64,000 nt of DNA. It comes from Alviniconcha marisindica (Eukaryota > Mollusca > Gastropoda > Provannidae). The stretch covers positions 730,001 to 794,000 of the forward strand of contig JABMCL010000509.1 in the NCBI GenBank assembly GCA_018857735.1. The letters are read 5' to 3'. Below are positions 21,363 through 33,805 of the stretch, piece by piece. Numbering within the stretch: position 1 is the first letter of the stretch; each line of letters opens with the position of its first letter. The notes under the pieces were generated by a model. It worked only from the letters and a program-made list of their open reading frames with translations. It had not been told where the DNA came from and searched no databases. The translations under genes were made by a program, and so were the position numbers.

Positions 21363-22640
21363 CGTCACCAGACGGGCTAACATAGGGACACCATTACCAG
21401 ACGGGCTCACATAGGACACCATCAGCACACGGGCTGACATGGGACACCATCACCATAAGGGTTGACATGGATCAGCCTCACCAAACGGGCTGACAGGGGA
21501 CATAAAACATACTGACATGGGTCACCCTCACCACACGGGCTGACATGGGACATCCTCACCACACGGGCTGACATGGGACATCCTCACCACACGGGATGAC
21601 ATGGGACATTCTCACCACACGGGCTGACATGGGACACCATCACCACGCGCTCACATGGGACACCATCACTACACGGGATGACATGGGACACCATCACCAC
21701 ATGGGATGGCATGGGACACCATCACCACACGGGATGACATGGGACACCATCACCACACGGGATGACATGGGACACCATCACTGCATGGGATGACATGGGA
21801 CACCATCACCACACTGGATGACATGGGACACCATTACTACATGCGATGGCATGGGACACCATCACCACACGGGATGACATGGGACATCCTCACCACACGG
21901 GATGACATGGGACATCCTCACCATACGGGATGACATGGGACATCCTCATCACACGGGATGACATGGGACATCCTCATCACACGGTCTGACATGGGACATC
22001 CTCAACACACGGGCTGACATGGGACATCCTCACCACACGGGCTGACATGGGACATCCTCACCACACGGGATGACATGGGACACCCTCACCACACGGGATG
22101 ACATGGGACACCATCACCACGCGCTCACATGGGACACCATCACCACGCGCTTACATGGGACACCATCACTACACGGGATGACATGGGACACCATCACCAC
22201 ATGGGATGGCATGGGACACCATCACCACACGGGATGACATGGGACACCATCACCACACGGGATGACATGGGACACCATCACTACACGGGATGACATGGGA
22301 CACTATCACCACACGGGATGACATGGGACACCATTACCACATGGGATGGCATGGGACACCATCACCACACGGGATGACATGGGACACCATCACCACACGG
22401 GATGACATGGGACACCATCACCACACGGGAACGGGATGACATAGGACACCATCACTACACGGGATGACATGGGACACCATCACCACATGGGAACGGGATG
22501 ACACTGGACACCATCACCACACGGGATGACATGGGACACCATCACCACACGGGATGACATGGGACACCATCACTACACAGGATGACATGGGACACCATCA
22601 CCACACGGGATGACAAGGGACACCATCACCACACGGGCTG
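21363..22640. repeat. 28-bp minisatellite, about 45 copies
   Basis: The unit contains GGGATGACATGGGACACC and ATCACCACAC. It begins with degenerate copies, becomes regular from about 21540 and ends abruptly at 22640. Variants include GGGACATCCTCACC units clustered at 21550-21625 and 21880-22070, CGCGCTCACATGGG units, and two units with a GGAAC insertion (about 22430, 22490). A block with the same variant order appears near 21640-21790 and 22105-22290, implying an internal duplication of several hundred bases. The period is not a multiple of three, so no long frame exists. Confidence 0.97.
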
Positions 22641-22644
22641 CAGT

Positions 22645-22659
22645 GGCGCCATCTAGCGG
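22645..22659 (-). promoter_or_regulatory. CTCF-like binding motif at array edge
   Basis: The minus strand reads CCGCTAGATGGCGCC, matching CCRSYAGRKGGCRSY at all 15 positions. It sits five bases past the end of the 28-bp minisatellite. Confidence 0.5.
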
Positions 22660-23005
22660 AAGCAGTGCGCGCCACGTAAGTCATGAAGGGAACTGAGTGA
22701 TGGATTGAGTGTTAGGGGCTGCTCAAGTCCAGTTCGATCTCGTTGACTTTTGCAACGGCTGCGTTAACGTTGTTGGTATAAAAGCCCTCAGCTCTGCCTG
22801 CGCGCAGCAGATGGAAAAGATTTAGATAGTCGCACGTGCAGCGGGGAATTAGTCTCCCAGTCACCTCTCGTAAGTCATGATCACAGCGAGGGGCAAGGAA
22901 TAGGGTCGATTTTCGGTGGTGGTTCGAGTGATAGTGTGGTAGACTGGCACCGCCAGACACGTGCGTCACGTCTCACAGAGTTGATTGAGTAATGCATGTT
23001 TAGGC
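22660..23005. other. Unassigned sequence
   Basis: Unique sequence between the array edge and a SINE tail; nothing recognised. Confidence 0.45.
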
Positions 23006-23050
23006 TGGTGTTTAACGCCCAGTCCACCGCGAAGGTTGTATCAGAGCGAA
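23006..23050 (-). mobile_element. SINE tail fragment, GACTGGGCGTTAAA subfamily
   Basis: The minus strand reads CTCTGATACAACC, then GGTGGACTGGGCGTTAAACA. It matches copies at 26046-26092, 54014-54069 and 54300-54352 on the same strand and 29030-29066 on the other. Confidence 0.6.
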
Positions 23051-23059
23051 ACCCACTTC

Positions 23060-23305
23060 ACTCTGAGCAGACTATGTCTGTCTGTCTGTCCTCTCTCACT
23101 CTGAATAGACTGTCTATTCTCTCTGTGAGCAGACTCTCTCTGCCCTTTCTCACTCCGACTAGAAAATCTTTTCTCTCTGTGAGCAGACTCTCTCTGTCCT
23201 TTCTCACTCTGACTAGACTGTCTATTCTCTCTGTGAGCAGACTCTCTCTGTCCTTTCTCACTCTGACTAGACTGTCTACTGTGAGCAGACTCTTTCTGTC
23301 CTCTC
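23060..23305. repeat. 54-bp minisatellite, about 4.5 copies
   Basis: GTGAGCAGACTCTCTCTGTC and TTTCTCACTCTGACTAGACT recur at spacings of 62, 54, 54 and 48 from 23065. Frames on both strands (131 and 119 codons) simply follow the 18-codon period. The unit is unrelated to the other 54-bp array. Confidence 0.9.
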
Positions 23306-23421
23306 TTATTGTGGCTCTCCTCTCTGAACCCCTGTCTCCGAGGCGTCTTCTCCCGAATCGTCCAGATTCAGTCGTGGCCCTGTGCTGCTGACATGACTCG
23401 ACGTTCAAATCCAACAACTAA

Positions 23422-23441
23422 CTATCCCTACCCCCCCCCCC

Positions 23442-23516
<75 letters not shown>
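23422..23516. repeat. Poly-C followed by (CT)n
   Basis: About 12 C merge into CT repeats with CC at 23448-23449, then about 66 bases of pure CT. Confidence 0.95.
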
Positions 23517-23519
<3 letters not shown>

Positions 23520-23710
23520 ACAAAGCTCCCCACTCTAGCTCCAGAAACAACTACCTTCAGTTACCAAAGCCAAGAATAGATTTATTCAAAACAAGCATGG
23601 CCTTTTCTGGTGCCCTGTTTTGGAATAGTCTTCCAGTGCACCTCAGATCATGTCACTCACTCAGCTCCTTCAAGAGAAACCTCCGTGAGCACCTTAACAC
23701 AACCGTATAA
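23516..23710 (+). pseudogene. LINE ORF2 C-terminal fragment (reverse-transcriptase ORF end)
   Basis: The frame reads NNYLQLPKPRIDLFKTSMAF, then SGALFWNSLPVHLRSC, then SLSSFKRNLREHL, and stops at TAA 23708-23710. LPKPR, LFKxSxxFSGAxLWNSLP and SLSSFKRxL are typical of the region after the RT domain in animal non-LTR retrotransposons of the CR1/L2/Jockey groups. About 64 codons are kept. Upstream is a CT array with no endonuclease or palm domain (no FADD-type motif), so the copy is severely 5'-truncated and cannot move on its own. Orientation fits the 3' UTR-like duplication at 24091-24616, although poly-C and TG insertions lie between. Confidence 0.75.
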
Positions 23711-23722
23711 GACAGCTTATGA

Positions 23723-23808
23723 CCCCCCCCCCCCCCCCAATCTCCTTCATTTTACTCTGTAGACCAGTGCTTGCTATACAGTAAAAGTGATTTACTGTTG
23801 CTACCGCG

Positions 23809-23870
<62 letters not shown>

Positions 23871-23966
23871 CTGTGTGTGTAGTGAATGCAGCATTGCCTA
23901 CTGTGATTTATGATCTGATCTACATGCTTTTTTTTTCTTTTTCTTCCCCCCCCCCCCCCCAAAAAA
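23723..23966. repeat. Poly-C, (TG)n and poly-T/C/A tracts
   Basis: C16 at 23723-23738, TG repeats at 23811-23867, then T-, C- and A-rich runs at 23928-23972. They separate the LINE coding end from its likely 3' UTR. Confidence 0.9.
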
Positions 23967-24090
23967 AACAAAAAAACAACACCCCGTACCACTGAGCCAT
24001 GTTATATTTTCATGATTTACAAATAATTGCGAGATATGTCAACACCATTTTTGCTATGTATATATACATCTTATTTATTCATTGTCATTT

Positions 24091-24360
24091 CAAACTATTT
24101 TCAATGATTTTGCAGTTCCTGTATGTTTATTACTATTAATAGTGGTAGTATATTTTATTTGTTTATATATTGTTTATCCTGTTTAAATATTAATCGAGTT
24201 TGTAAAACATTTTTAGATTTAGTTTTTATATAATTGTTTCTCCATTTTTCACTTATTCGGTAGTTTAGCAAGGACTAATTGTTAGACAGGTCTAAATGAA
24301 CCTAAACTACAATCCTTAGAAAATAAAGTTTTCGAGTTCGAGTTCTCTCGCTCTCGCTCT
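24091..24360 (+). mobile_element. LINE 3' UTR-like segment, first copy
   Basis: Begins CAAACTATTTTCAATGATTT and ends with AATAAA (24322-24327), then GTTTTCGAGTTCGAG and a CTCTCGCT tail. Position and polarity after the LINE coding end, plus a polyadenylation signal and short repeated tail, indicate a LINE 3' end. Confidence 0.7.
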
Positions 24361-24615
24361 CAAAGTATTTTCAATGATGTTGCTGTTCCTGTATGTTTAT
24401 TACTATTAATAGGGTAGTATTATATTTTGTTTGTATATTGTTTATCATGTTTAAATATTAATCGAGTTTGTAAAGTTAGTTTTTGTTTGTTTTTGTTTTC
24501 ATATAATTGTTTCTCCAGTGTTCACTTATTCAGTAGTTTAGCAAGGACTAGTTGTTAGACAGGTCTAAATGAACCTAAACTACAATCCTTGGAAAATAAA
24601 GTTTTCGAGTTCGAG

Positions 24616-24616
<1 letters not shown>
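24361..24616 (+). mobile_element. LINE 3' UTR-like segment, second tandem copy
   Basis: Starts CAAAGTATTTTCAATGATGT and closely matches the preceding 270 bases, including TGTTTATTACTATTAATAG, AGGTCTAAATGAACC and AATAAA (24595-24600) before GTTTTCGAGTTCGAGC. Small indels separate the copies. Either a tandem duplication or two truncated insertions head to tail. Confidence 0.75.
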
Positions 24617-24678
<62 letters not shown>

Positions 24679-24810
24679 CTTCCCCCTCTCTCTACACCCA
24701 CAGCCCTCTCTGTCTCCCCTTCCCTCTCTGTCTCCCCTCTCCCCCCCTCCCCCCTCTCTCCCTCCCCTTCCCCCTCTTTCTCCCCCCTCTCTCTCTCTCC
24801 ACCCGCGCTG
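24617..24810. repeat. (CT)n and pyrimidine-rich tract
   Basis: Pure CT to about 24676, then CCCCTCTCTGTCTCCCCTTC-type repeats. It starts at the LINE tail, so the tail may have seeded it. Confidence 0.92.
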
Positions 24811-26045
<1,235 letters not shown>

Positions 26046-26092
26046 TTGGTGTTTTAGGCCCAGTCAACAAGGACGGTTATATTAGGGTGACA
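26046..26092 (-). mobile_element. SINE tail fragment
   Basis: Plus strand TTGGTGTTTTAGGCCCAGTC, then AAC and GGTTATATTAGGGTGAC, is the inverted, diverged SINE tail also seen at 54300-54352. Confidence 0.5.
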
Positions 26093-26268
26093 AAGGTGTG
26101 GAACTGCATCGTGATAAGAGTGTTCGCGGCGAACAAAGGTACAAGATTATTTGGTTTTAAACAAGAACTTATTCAAATACAAAATTACTGGGCAAAGTTT
26201 ACGAGTACATCAACCAGCCTTGAGTTTACATGCGGTCGGCTCATTTTCATACTCGCTAAAAAGAACAA

Positions 26269-26277
<9 letters not shown>

Positions 26278-26358
<81 letters not shown>
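26278..26358. repeat. (CA)n microsatellite
   Basis: About 80 bases of pure CA. Confidence 0.97.
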
Positions 26359-26360
<2 letters not shown>

Positions 26361-26450
26361 GGGGGAGCAGTACGATTTAAACTAGAATGGAAAAGGTGTC
26401 TCAGTCTTCTAATGTTTATACGCTGTTGATTCACAGACCTGTAATATAAT

Positions 26451-26452
<2 letters not shown>

Positions 26453-26519
<67 letters not shown>

Positions 26520-26640
26520 TCTAGGGTTTTTATGAACAACAACAAAAATACTGTCATGAACAACAACAAATATACTTACAAAAATACTGTTGCGACCAGC
26601 AACAAGAACAAAAATATTGTTATGAACCGTAACAACAAAA
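26453..26640. repeat. (CT)n and diverged AAC-rich repeats
   Basis: CT at 26453-26518, then imperfect repeats of ATGAACAACAACAAAAATAC type to 26640. Confidence 0.88.
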
Positions 26641-26654
26641 ATTACTCAAACTAC

Positions 26655-26830
26655 GTGACGATGTTTGGCCCAGAGGTAGGGCGGTAGGCCAGTATGCAAA
26701 CGAGTCCAGGATTGAAACCACTTCAGCTCTGCTTTCTCTTCACAAGCAGTGTTGTGTGGACACTGTCTTGCGACCTTGCCCTTCCACAAGTAATGGCACG
26801 TTATAACGGCTCATACCCCTTCCCATCTTA
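26655..26830 (+). mobile_element. tRNA-derived SINE, diverged copy
   Basis: TGGCCCAGAGG fits the Pol III A box exactly; GGATTGAAACC about 40 bases on is a decayed B box. The following CTCTGCTTTCTCTTCAC, AAGCAGTG and ACACTGTCTTGCGACCTTGC match the SINE at 28763 (CTCCTTTCTCTTC, GCTGTGG, ACACTGTCCTCTGACTTTGC). Confidence 0.65.
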
Positions 26831-26884
26831 ATAATTTTATACACAATCATTTTGGTAACGATGATGTGGGGTTTGGCATAGTCC

Positions 26885-27001
26885 TCCCCCCCCCCCCCCT
26901 CCTTCGTCGTTGGCTGTGCGTTAACCCCCCTCCCCCCCCCCGACCCCCCCACCCTCCCATCCCCCCCCCCCACCCCGCCATCCCCCCCCCCCCCACCCCC
27001 C
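26885..27001. repeat. C-rich low-complexity block
   Basis: Runs of 7-14 C broken by A, G or T. It creates proline- and glycine-rich frames on the two strands. i-motif/quadruplex-capable. Confidence 0.92.
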
Positions 27002-28084
27002 CGGCAACTTGGTGTCAGACAAGTCAAACAAACAGCAACGCTGACCCTGTCTTTGGTGGGCCGGTGTAACAGGCTAGCGTGTTGACAAAGTGCACGTTCA
27101 CCCAGGTAGACACCTCCTTCCGACTTTGTAAAGAAAAGAAAGAAAAACAGCCTGAGAGGATCAGCAAGTGTCATTTCACCCTTATCGGATTAGAGGTGAC
27201 GGAGTGAGTTTGAAAGTGTAGTAACCCCGCACAGCGACAGGATCGACAGGGGTTGAGTGGGGAAGGGGGGGTGGGGGCGATTTAGCGAGAGTGACGAGAT
27301 ATTGAACAGATGACAGTGTCATCAATGATGAACGGGTGCCTCACTCAGCCCTGCCAACAATGGGGACCGGTCGCGTGCAAACACTGCAGCCTTAATATAA
27401 AGCCGAAGAGTCCACGTTTCGATTTCGTTTGTCTCCAACTTCTTAATACCGGCATGGTATTGTCAGCTTAGGCTGGCCGGGCCATCAATATCGGAAAACA
27501 GCGTTTGTTGTTTGTTTGTTGTCTTGCTTCGTTTGTTCACTGCAGGGCGCTTTGAGGAATTGTCATTTAAATGCAACTTTCGAACCGGATTAATATCCTT
27601 GTATCCGGCACGTTGTGGGATACAGGAAATCTATTTTCGATGCAGCAGTTAAGCCTTTAAGTTGCCTGTCTGCTGTGCAGCGGAAGCAGGGACGAGTCGA
27701 CGCAGCGATCTGCGCTGTTCAGCTGGATGAAATGAAGCACAGACTGATCTAAAGATTAGCACTCTTAGAGTCATACTGCTGATGTAATTAAGTCTCAAAT
27801 TAAGTCAATTGTTCCATTTTCAGCGTGAACAGCCGCATGGCCGAATCCCATCAACAGACACTTTTGATCTTTACGATCTTTGTCGACTGCTTCTTTTCAG
27901 CTTGTTTGTTTGTTTGTTTGTTCGAAGTAAAATGATTAATTCATGCGTCAAACACACAGCCCTACATTGCTTGTGCGAAAAACTTGATAAGTATTCCACA
28001 GTTGGGTTCAAAGCATTTTTACACGAAATGACGACGACAGCTTGTTATTGACTGTGCCGCCTGCTCGTTTGTAACACTCTTTGA
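27002..28084. other. Unassigned sequence
   Basis: No gene recognised. Short TTTG repeats occur near 27505 and 27900. Confidence 0.45.
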
Positions 28085-28102
28085 CCCCCCCCCCCCCCCC
28101 CC

Positions 28103-28179
<77 letters not shown>
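28085..28179. repeat. Poly-C followed by (CT)n
   Basis: C18 (28085-28102), then about 73 bases of CT. Confidence 0.96.
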
Positions 28180-28183
<4 letters not shown>

Positions 28184-28683
28184 GCTATGTTTTCTCTCGT
28201 CTTATGCTATGTTTATTTGTTTATTATTGCGCCTAAATAAGCCTACCAGCTCTGACAGACTTACAGTGTCTCTCGTCTTTGACCTGACGAGGCTTCACGT
28301 GCATTACGTGCAAAAAGGCTGGATGGCAAGTAGGCCGTCACGGGGTGCCCTCCTTATGATGCCCTCCATAACCTGGCTTTACTTATCACAAAACCCAACG
28401 AGGCGGAAATCAATCGGTGCCAGCAGGCAGGTGTAAAAACTGCAGCTTCAGTGTGGGCTCTTGATATGACGCAGCACCCGCAGGTGTCTGCACCGTGTCT
28501 TGCACAGCTTCGTCAAGTTTAATCCTTAAAACAACTATAAGCCGGACCATACCGTACGTGCTTTTTCGCATTTACAGTACACATCATAGCCAACGTAGTG
28601 GGGTGTAACTTACGCGGACAGAGAACGCGCAGAGTCATTCTCACAGAACACGGGTTCTGTCAGTTAAAGACAATAGTTAGCAC

Positions 28684-28687
<4 letters not shown>
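28180..28687. other. Unassigned sequence
   Basis: No feature recognised. Confidence 0.45.

Positions 28688-28762
<75 letters not shown>
28688..28762. repeat. (GA)n microsatellite
   Basis: About 74 bases of GA, directly against a SINE head. Confidence 0.97.
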
Positions 28763-28765
<3 letters not shown>

Positions 28766-29066
28766 AAGCGGTGTAAAGCGGTCTGGTCTAGTGCCGGTAA
28801 GGGGTAAGGCTGGTAAGTGCCGGACGATGTCGGTTCGATTCCCCGCCACGGCTCTCCTTTCTCTTCAAACGCTGTGGTTCATAAACACTGTCCTCTGACT
28901 TTGCCCACCATACTAAAGGAAACATTCAAATGAATCTCGTCGCTGCCCGTCATGACACAGAAATCATTCTGGTCATGACAGTGCAGCGTTACGCCACCAT
29001 GTCCGGCGTCTCGATCCCGCCAGTTACTGTACCTCTCCAGAGACAACTGGGCGTTAAGCAAGCCTA
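28763..29066 (+). mobile_element. tRNA-derived SINE, most complete copy
   Basis: The head contains GGTTCGATTCC (28829-28839), a perfect Pol III B box, about 45 bases after a degenerate A-box-like TGGTCTAGTG. The body includes ACACTGTCCTCTGACTTTGC, shared with 26655-26830. The end CAACTGGGCGTTAAGC matches the family tail found in many copies here. There is no poly-A. A GA array abuts the head. Confidence 0.75.
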
Positions 29067-29378
29067 ACGCACGAACGAATTCCAGGCTTCGTCTACTGTC
29101 TGGAATCGTTTTTCTTAAAATAAAAAACTCGATTTCACTCTTCCAGACACTTAATTTTACACTCTTACGTTACCCTCCGACTGTGACTATTGACCGGGTG
29201 AACTGTGTTTTGCGCTGATATCAACTTTGCATAAACATTATGTATCAAACACCACAATGCAAAGATTTCATTATTTTTAGGTCGAAGTGTAGAAGAAGAA
29301 GAAAAGAGAAAAAAAAGCAAGTAATTAATTGTTGATGTGTAATATTTAGGCCTTAAACAGTTTAAATCTGACGGAAGC
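29067..29378. other. Unassigned sequence
   Basis: No feature recognised. Confidence 0.4.
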
Positions 29379-29466
29379 ACAGAGAGAGAGAGAGAGAGGG
29401 AGACAGAGAGAGACAGTGAGAGACAGTGAGAGACAGAGAGAGAGACAGAGAGAGACAGAGAGAGAG
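29379..29466. repeat. GA/GACAGA repeat
   Basis: GAGA with regular GACAGAGA and GACAGTGA units. Confidence 0.93.
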
Positions 29467-29489
29467 CTTCTCATAAAGAGCCTATTGCG

Positions 29490-29531
29490 TGCATCCAAAG
29501 ATCATAAACTACGATCTTTGGTGCATCAGCT
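29490..29531. other. Imperfect inverted repeat
   Basis: GCATCCAAAGATC and GATCTTTGGTGC are complementary around a loop of about 10 bases, with one offset near the outer end. Confidence 0.55.
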
Positions 29532-30290
29532 CCCCCTGGGGGAGAGAGAACGGGAGTAGTTTGGATCTAATGTACACGTATTTTGAATGTAAGCCCCTTG
29601 CGTTCATTGAAGAGAGGCACAGATAAATTATTATTATTATTATCAACATCACCGGTGCTGTAACCCGTCCCTCGCTCCTCCACCCCTAACAGACGAAAGC
29701 GCGCATAGAACACTGCTAAAACGGCATCGGACAAAATATATACCACGGGACCCAGTGCGTACACGTCTCCGACAGGAGGCGCATGAATCTTTAACTAACG
29801 ACATAATGAAACGAGAAAAACATGCGCCACTCCAACAGCCAACTTCCGCTTCCTGTGGCGAGCAAAGCGCGCGGTGCCAGCGCCTAATGAATTACATCAT
29901 CAGACGTTGCAGCGTCGGCACTGGCAGTCGTTGCTGCTGTTGGTGATGGGTGGACTGGACCCCAATTACGCTCTGTTCGTTAAGGCCGCCACGTGTGAGG
30001 CAATGATGCATTACGCAACGTTGGCATGGCTGTTATGGCGATTGTGGAGAGCGCCAGAGTGTGAAAAACACACTGAGAAAGGAGTGTCTGTGTGGGTGGA
30101 GTGGCAAATTAATCAACCTATTAACTGAATCTTTTGATATTTTTATTAGTTATCCTTTTCGCTGTACAAAAGTACTGATATACAAATATAGATATATAAC
30201 CGGTAACTAGTTAAAAATTTAAGCAAGCACAATCAAGTCAGCATACAAATAAATAAATATAGGCTAGAAGCCGTAATACATGTGATTCAC
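29532..30290. other. Unassigned sequence
   Basis: An (ATT)n run at 29627-29642 follows text resembling a retroelement end. No gene is recognised. Confidence 0.4.
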
Positions 30291-30456
30291 AGGAGACAGC
30301 CGACAGACACAGAGAGAAAAAGAGAGGCAGGCAGGCAGAGACACACACACATAAAGAGAAAGAGAGAGCTAAAGAGACAGAGACACAAAGAAAGAGAAAG
30401 AGAGACAGCCAAAGAAACACAGACACACACACAAAGAATAAAGAGAGACAGCTAAA

Positions 30457-30526
<70 letters not shown>

Positions 30527-30560
30527 GAGACAGAGAGACACACACAGAAAGAGAGAGACA
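30291..30560. repeat. GA-rich and (CA)n compound repeat
   Basis: Repeated AAAGAGACAGAGACACA-type sequence flanks a CA run at 30461-30520. The GA-rich modules on the two sides look alike (AGAGACAGCTAAAGA occurs three times). Confidence 0.9.
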
Positions 30561-30602
30561 GCTAAAGAGACAGAAGCAAAGTGGGAGGGAGGGGGGTTAG
30601 CG

Positions 30603-30658
30603 CCCCCCCCCCCCCCCCCCCTCTCTCACCAACGCACACGCACACTGACACACACTTT

Positions 30659-30723
<65 letters not shown>

Positions 30724-30735
30724 GCGCGCGCATGC
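30603..30735. repeat. Poly-C, (CA)n and (CG)n
   Basis: C18 near 30603-30620, degenerate CA, pure CA at 30661-30721, CG at 30721-30732. Confidence 0.95.
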
Positions 30736-30964
30736 ACGCACTCGCACACACACGACGCCCCCTCCCCTCACCTCCCCCCTCCACCCCCAACACTCAACGT
30801 AACATTAACACCAACACTGACGGACAAAAGCACGCGACGCTATGACGTAAACCGTCAAGAAGTGTGAAAAAACAATGAAGAGGGAAACAACACCAAACGA
30901 AAAAACAGAAGAAACAGAAACAGCAGAAGACGACGCGAGCTGTGGCTTGAGATGAGTCAGTATG

Positions 30965-31900
<936 letters not shown>

Positions 31901-31952
31901 GGTGACCCTGTGCGGCTGACCGGACGTTAAAATCCAGTTTCTAACTAACTAA
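31901..31952 (+). mobile_element. SINE tail fragment
   Basis: GGTGACCCTGTGCGGCTGAC, then CGGACGTTAAAATCCAG and a CTAACTAACTAACC end. Confidence 0.7.
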
Positions 31953-32289
31953 CCTGTATCACATTCAGAGGGACTGCTCCAACGGCGCTCATCCCAACGA
32001 ACACTCTACGCCCACTAGTCATCCCAGGTCCAGATCGGCGGTAGATTACAATCCGAAGGAGACCCCGAACCGCTGTCGAGTCAGTTCACTGGTGCTCGGT
32101 CATGCCGCCTGGTTTGATCGAACTGGCGTGGACGAGTGATCACCTCAGTCACGATGACCCCACTAACAACAACGTCAGCGGGGCCAGACTGAGTGAACGC
32201 CGATCACCTCCAGAGAGCAGACCGCGGGCCACCGCGTCCCTCCATCAATCACAACTGCCCCAGGCAAAAGAAGGAGCTTAGTGAATAAT
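31953..32289. other. Unassigned sequence between two opposed SINE tails
   Basis: No feature recognised. Confidence 0.4.
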
Positions 32290-32332
32290 TGGATTTTAAC
32301 GTCCCGTCAACCACACGGGGTCACCGCAGGTC
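32290..32332 (-). mobile_element. SINE tail fragment
   Basis: Plus strand GGATTTTAACGTCCCGTCAA, then CCACACGGGGTCACC, is the inverted family tail. Confidence 0.7.
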
Positions 32333-33070
32333 GAAAAGAAACAGTAAGGTATGAACACTGAGACCGGTCGAGGTCGTCACGAGAGCGAGGCGTGAGGAAC
32401 CACTAAAGCTGAAACAAGTGTTTGCTCCACAACGATGGATGTGGGTGAGAATGGCCGCTGACGACGTTATTGCGGAGGTCCATTTCGGGATGAGGCTACT
32501 TCAAAAGGCAGTACACTACGCGTGCGGTCAACGTTATTCCGGTCTTAATCAGGTCCGGGAACTCCAATATCTGTGGTGTTGGTCAGGTGTCAAAAGCGAT
32601 ATATTTATTTCGTTGTTGTTGAGAAAGCTTCCTATTTAACTGACTTCTAAAAATAGGAAAAAGGAATCGAAACGTGCGACAAGTGAGAAAAATAGCTCGT
32701 TAACGTCAACACAGCCGCTGGAAAGAAAGCGATAAATTATGAAAGAAGGCTGTAATTACGGTTCCCGTTAAAGCTTTTATCTTCATTAGCATTAGACCCA
32801 AAAAATAAAAGAAAGAAAAAACCTAATTATATGGTCTTTGATCAGTCGAAACGTCGAAAGAGTCAAATTAGTAGTGTTTCTGTAAATTAAATAAATAGGA
32901 GGGTGGCTGACAGTTGAAGATGTATGTGTTGCACATCATCTGATAATTATAAACAACAAAGAAAGCCACACGGAGGTAATGTTATCTTCATAGTTCATCG
33001 ATTTCCATGAGCTGAGAGCAATGTTTTCACAGACGCATCCGCAGGCGAATAATCTATTTGACGGGTCAAG
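32333..33070. other. Unassigned sequence
   Basis: No gene or repeat recognised. A 73-codon frame at 32418-32639 has no motif. Confidence 0.45.
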
Positions 33071-33133
33071 ATTCTCAGAAGAGAGGACTTTAACTTCGCG
33101 TCCGCTGAACCCCGTCACGGGTATGAGACTTCT

Positions 33134-33190
<57 letters not shown>
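33071..33190 (+). mobile_element. SINE fragment containing (CT)n
   Basis: AGAGAGGACTTTAACTTCGC, GTCCGCTGAACCCC resembles 36645-36700 (AGAGAGGACTTTCATTTCCG, CGTCCGCAGTACCCC). It runs straight into CT repeats (33131-33190, CC slip at 33152), suggesting the microsatellite grew inside the element. Confidence 0.5.
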
Positions 33191-33194
<4 letters not shown>

Positions 33195-33715
33195 ACACAA
33201 ACACAAACATACACACGCACACGTGCCAGAAGTGCACACATTTATATCGGCTTAATGAAGGGTGTAACAAGTCAAGGCCATAATATAACAGGCACACATT
33301 CACACACGTGTCATTTTAAATTAACCGTCCCGGTGAAACAGAAGCCACCGGCAGACTCCCCGAGCCTCTCTCCGCTTTCCTTCTCCTCCACCAGCCTCCT
33401 TCCTGCCCGCGGAGCAGGAGATCCATCAGGTGTTCTCGACTAATTTTCCCAGTCTCGCACGTGCTTCTAGTCTGATGTACACCATCCCTCCCTGGGGAGG
33501 AGTCCTCCTCCCCCACACCCGCCCTAGTCCTGGGTATTCATTTGTTTCGCTGTCAGACTAATTCGCTTCCTATCGGCCAAGTGGGGCCAGTGGGTTTTCT
33601 TTAAAGATGCCGTCGGTCTCCAGCGTCCGCTGAGTGTTCCGGCTTCACACGCCGTTGGTTACTAGGACAGAGTATTTGAGTGCATTGGTAGGGCACAAGC
33701 ACGCAATGTAAAAAT
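33191..33715. other. Unassigned sequence
   Basis: No feature recognised. Confidence 0.45.
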
Positions 33716-33805
33716 CAACAAAGGGAGTTAATTAACGCTCGAAAGATGTCACATGAACACAACAATAAAGGCCTGAATCGCCTACGGTAATTCTCACCTG
33801 GAATG
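33716..33805 (+). mobile_element. Dispersed repeat, copy B
   Basis: GGGAGTTAATTAACGCTCGA, AAGATGTCACATGAACAC, CTGAATCGCCTACGGTAA and CACCTGGAATGCAAGTAAAT. It matches copies A (7035-7115, inverted) and C (52419-52525). Confidence 0.6.

Noticed and set aside
21363..22640. 28-bp array as a CRISPR array
   Set aside because: Units are contiguous with no unique spacers, variants occur in every unit, and the context is eukaryotic.
28763..28860. Functional tRNA gene
   Set aside because: The B box is perfect but the A box is degenerate and I could not pair an acceptor stem. Shared body sequence elsewhere makes it a SINE.
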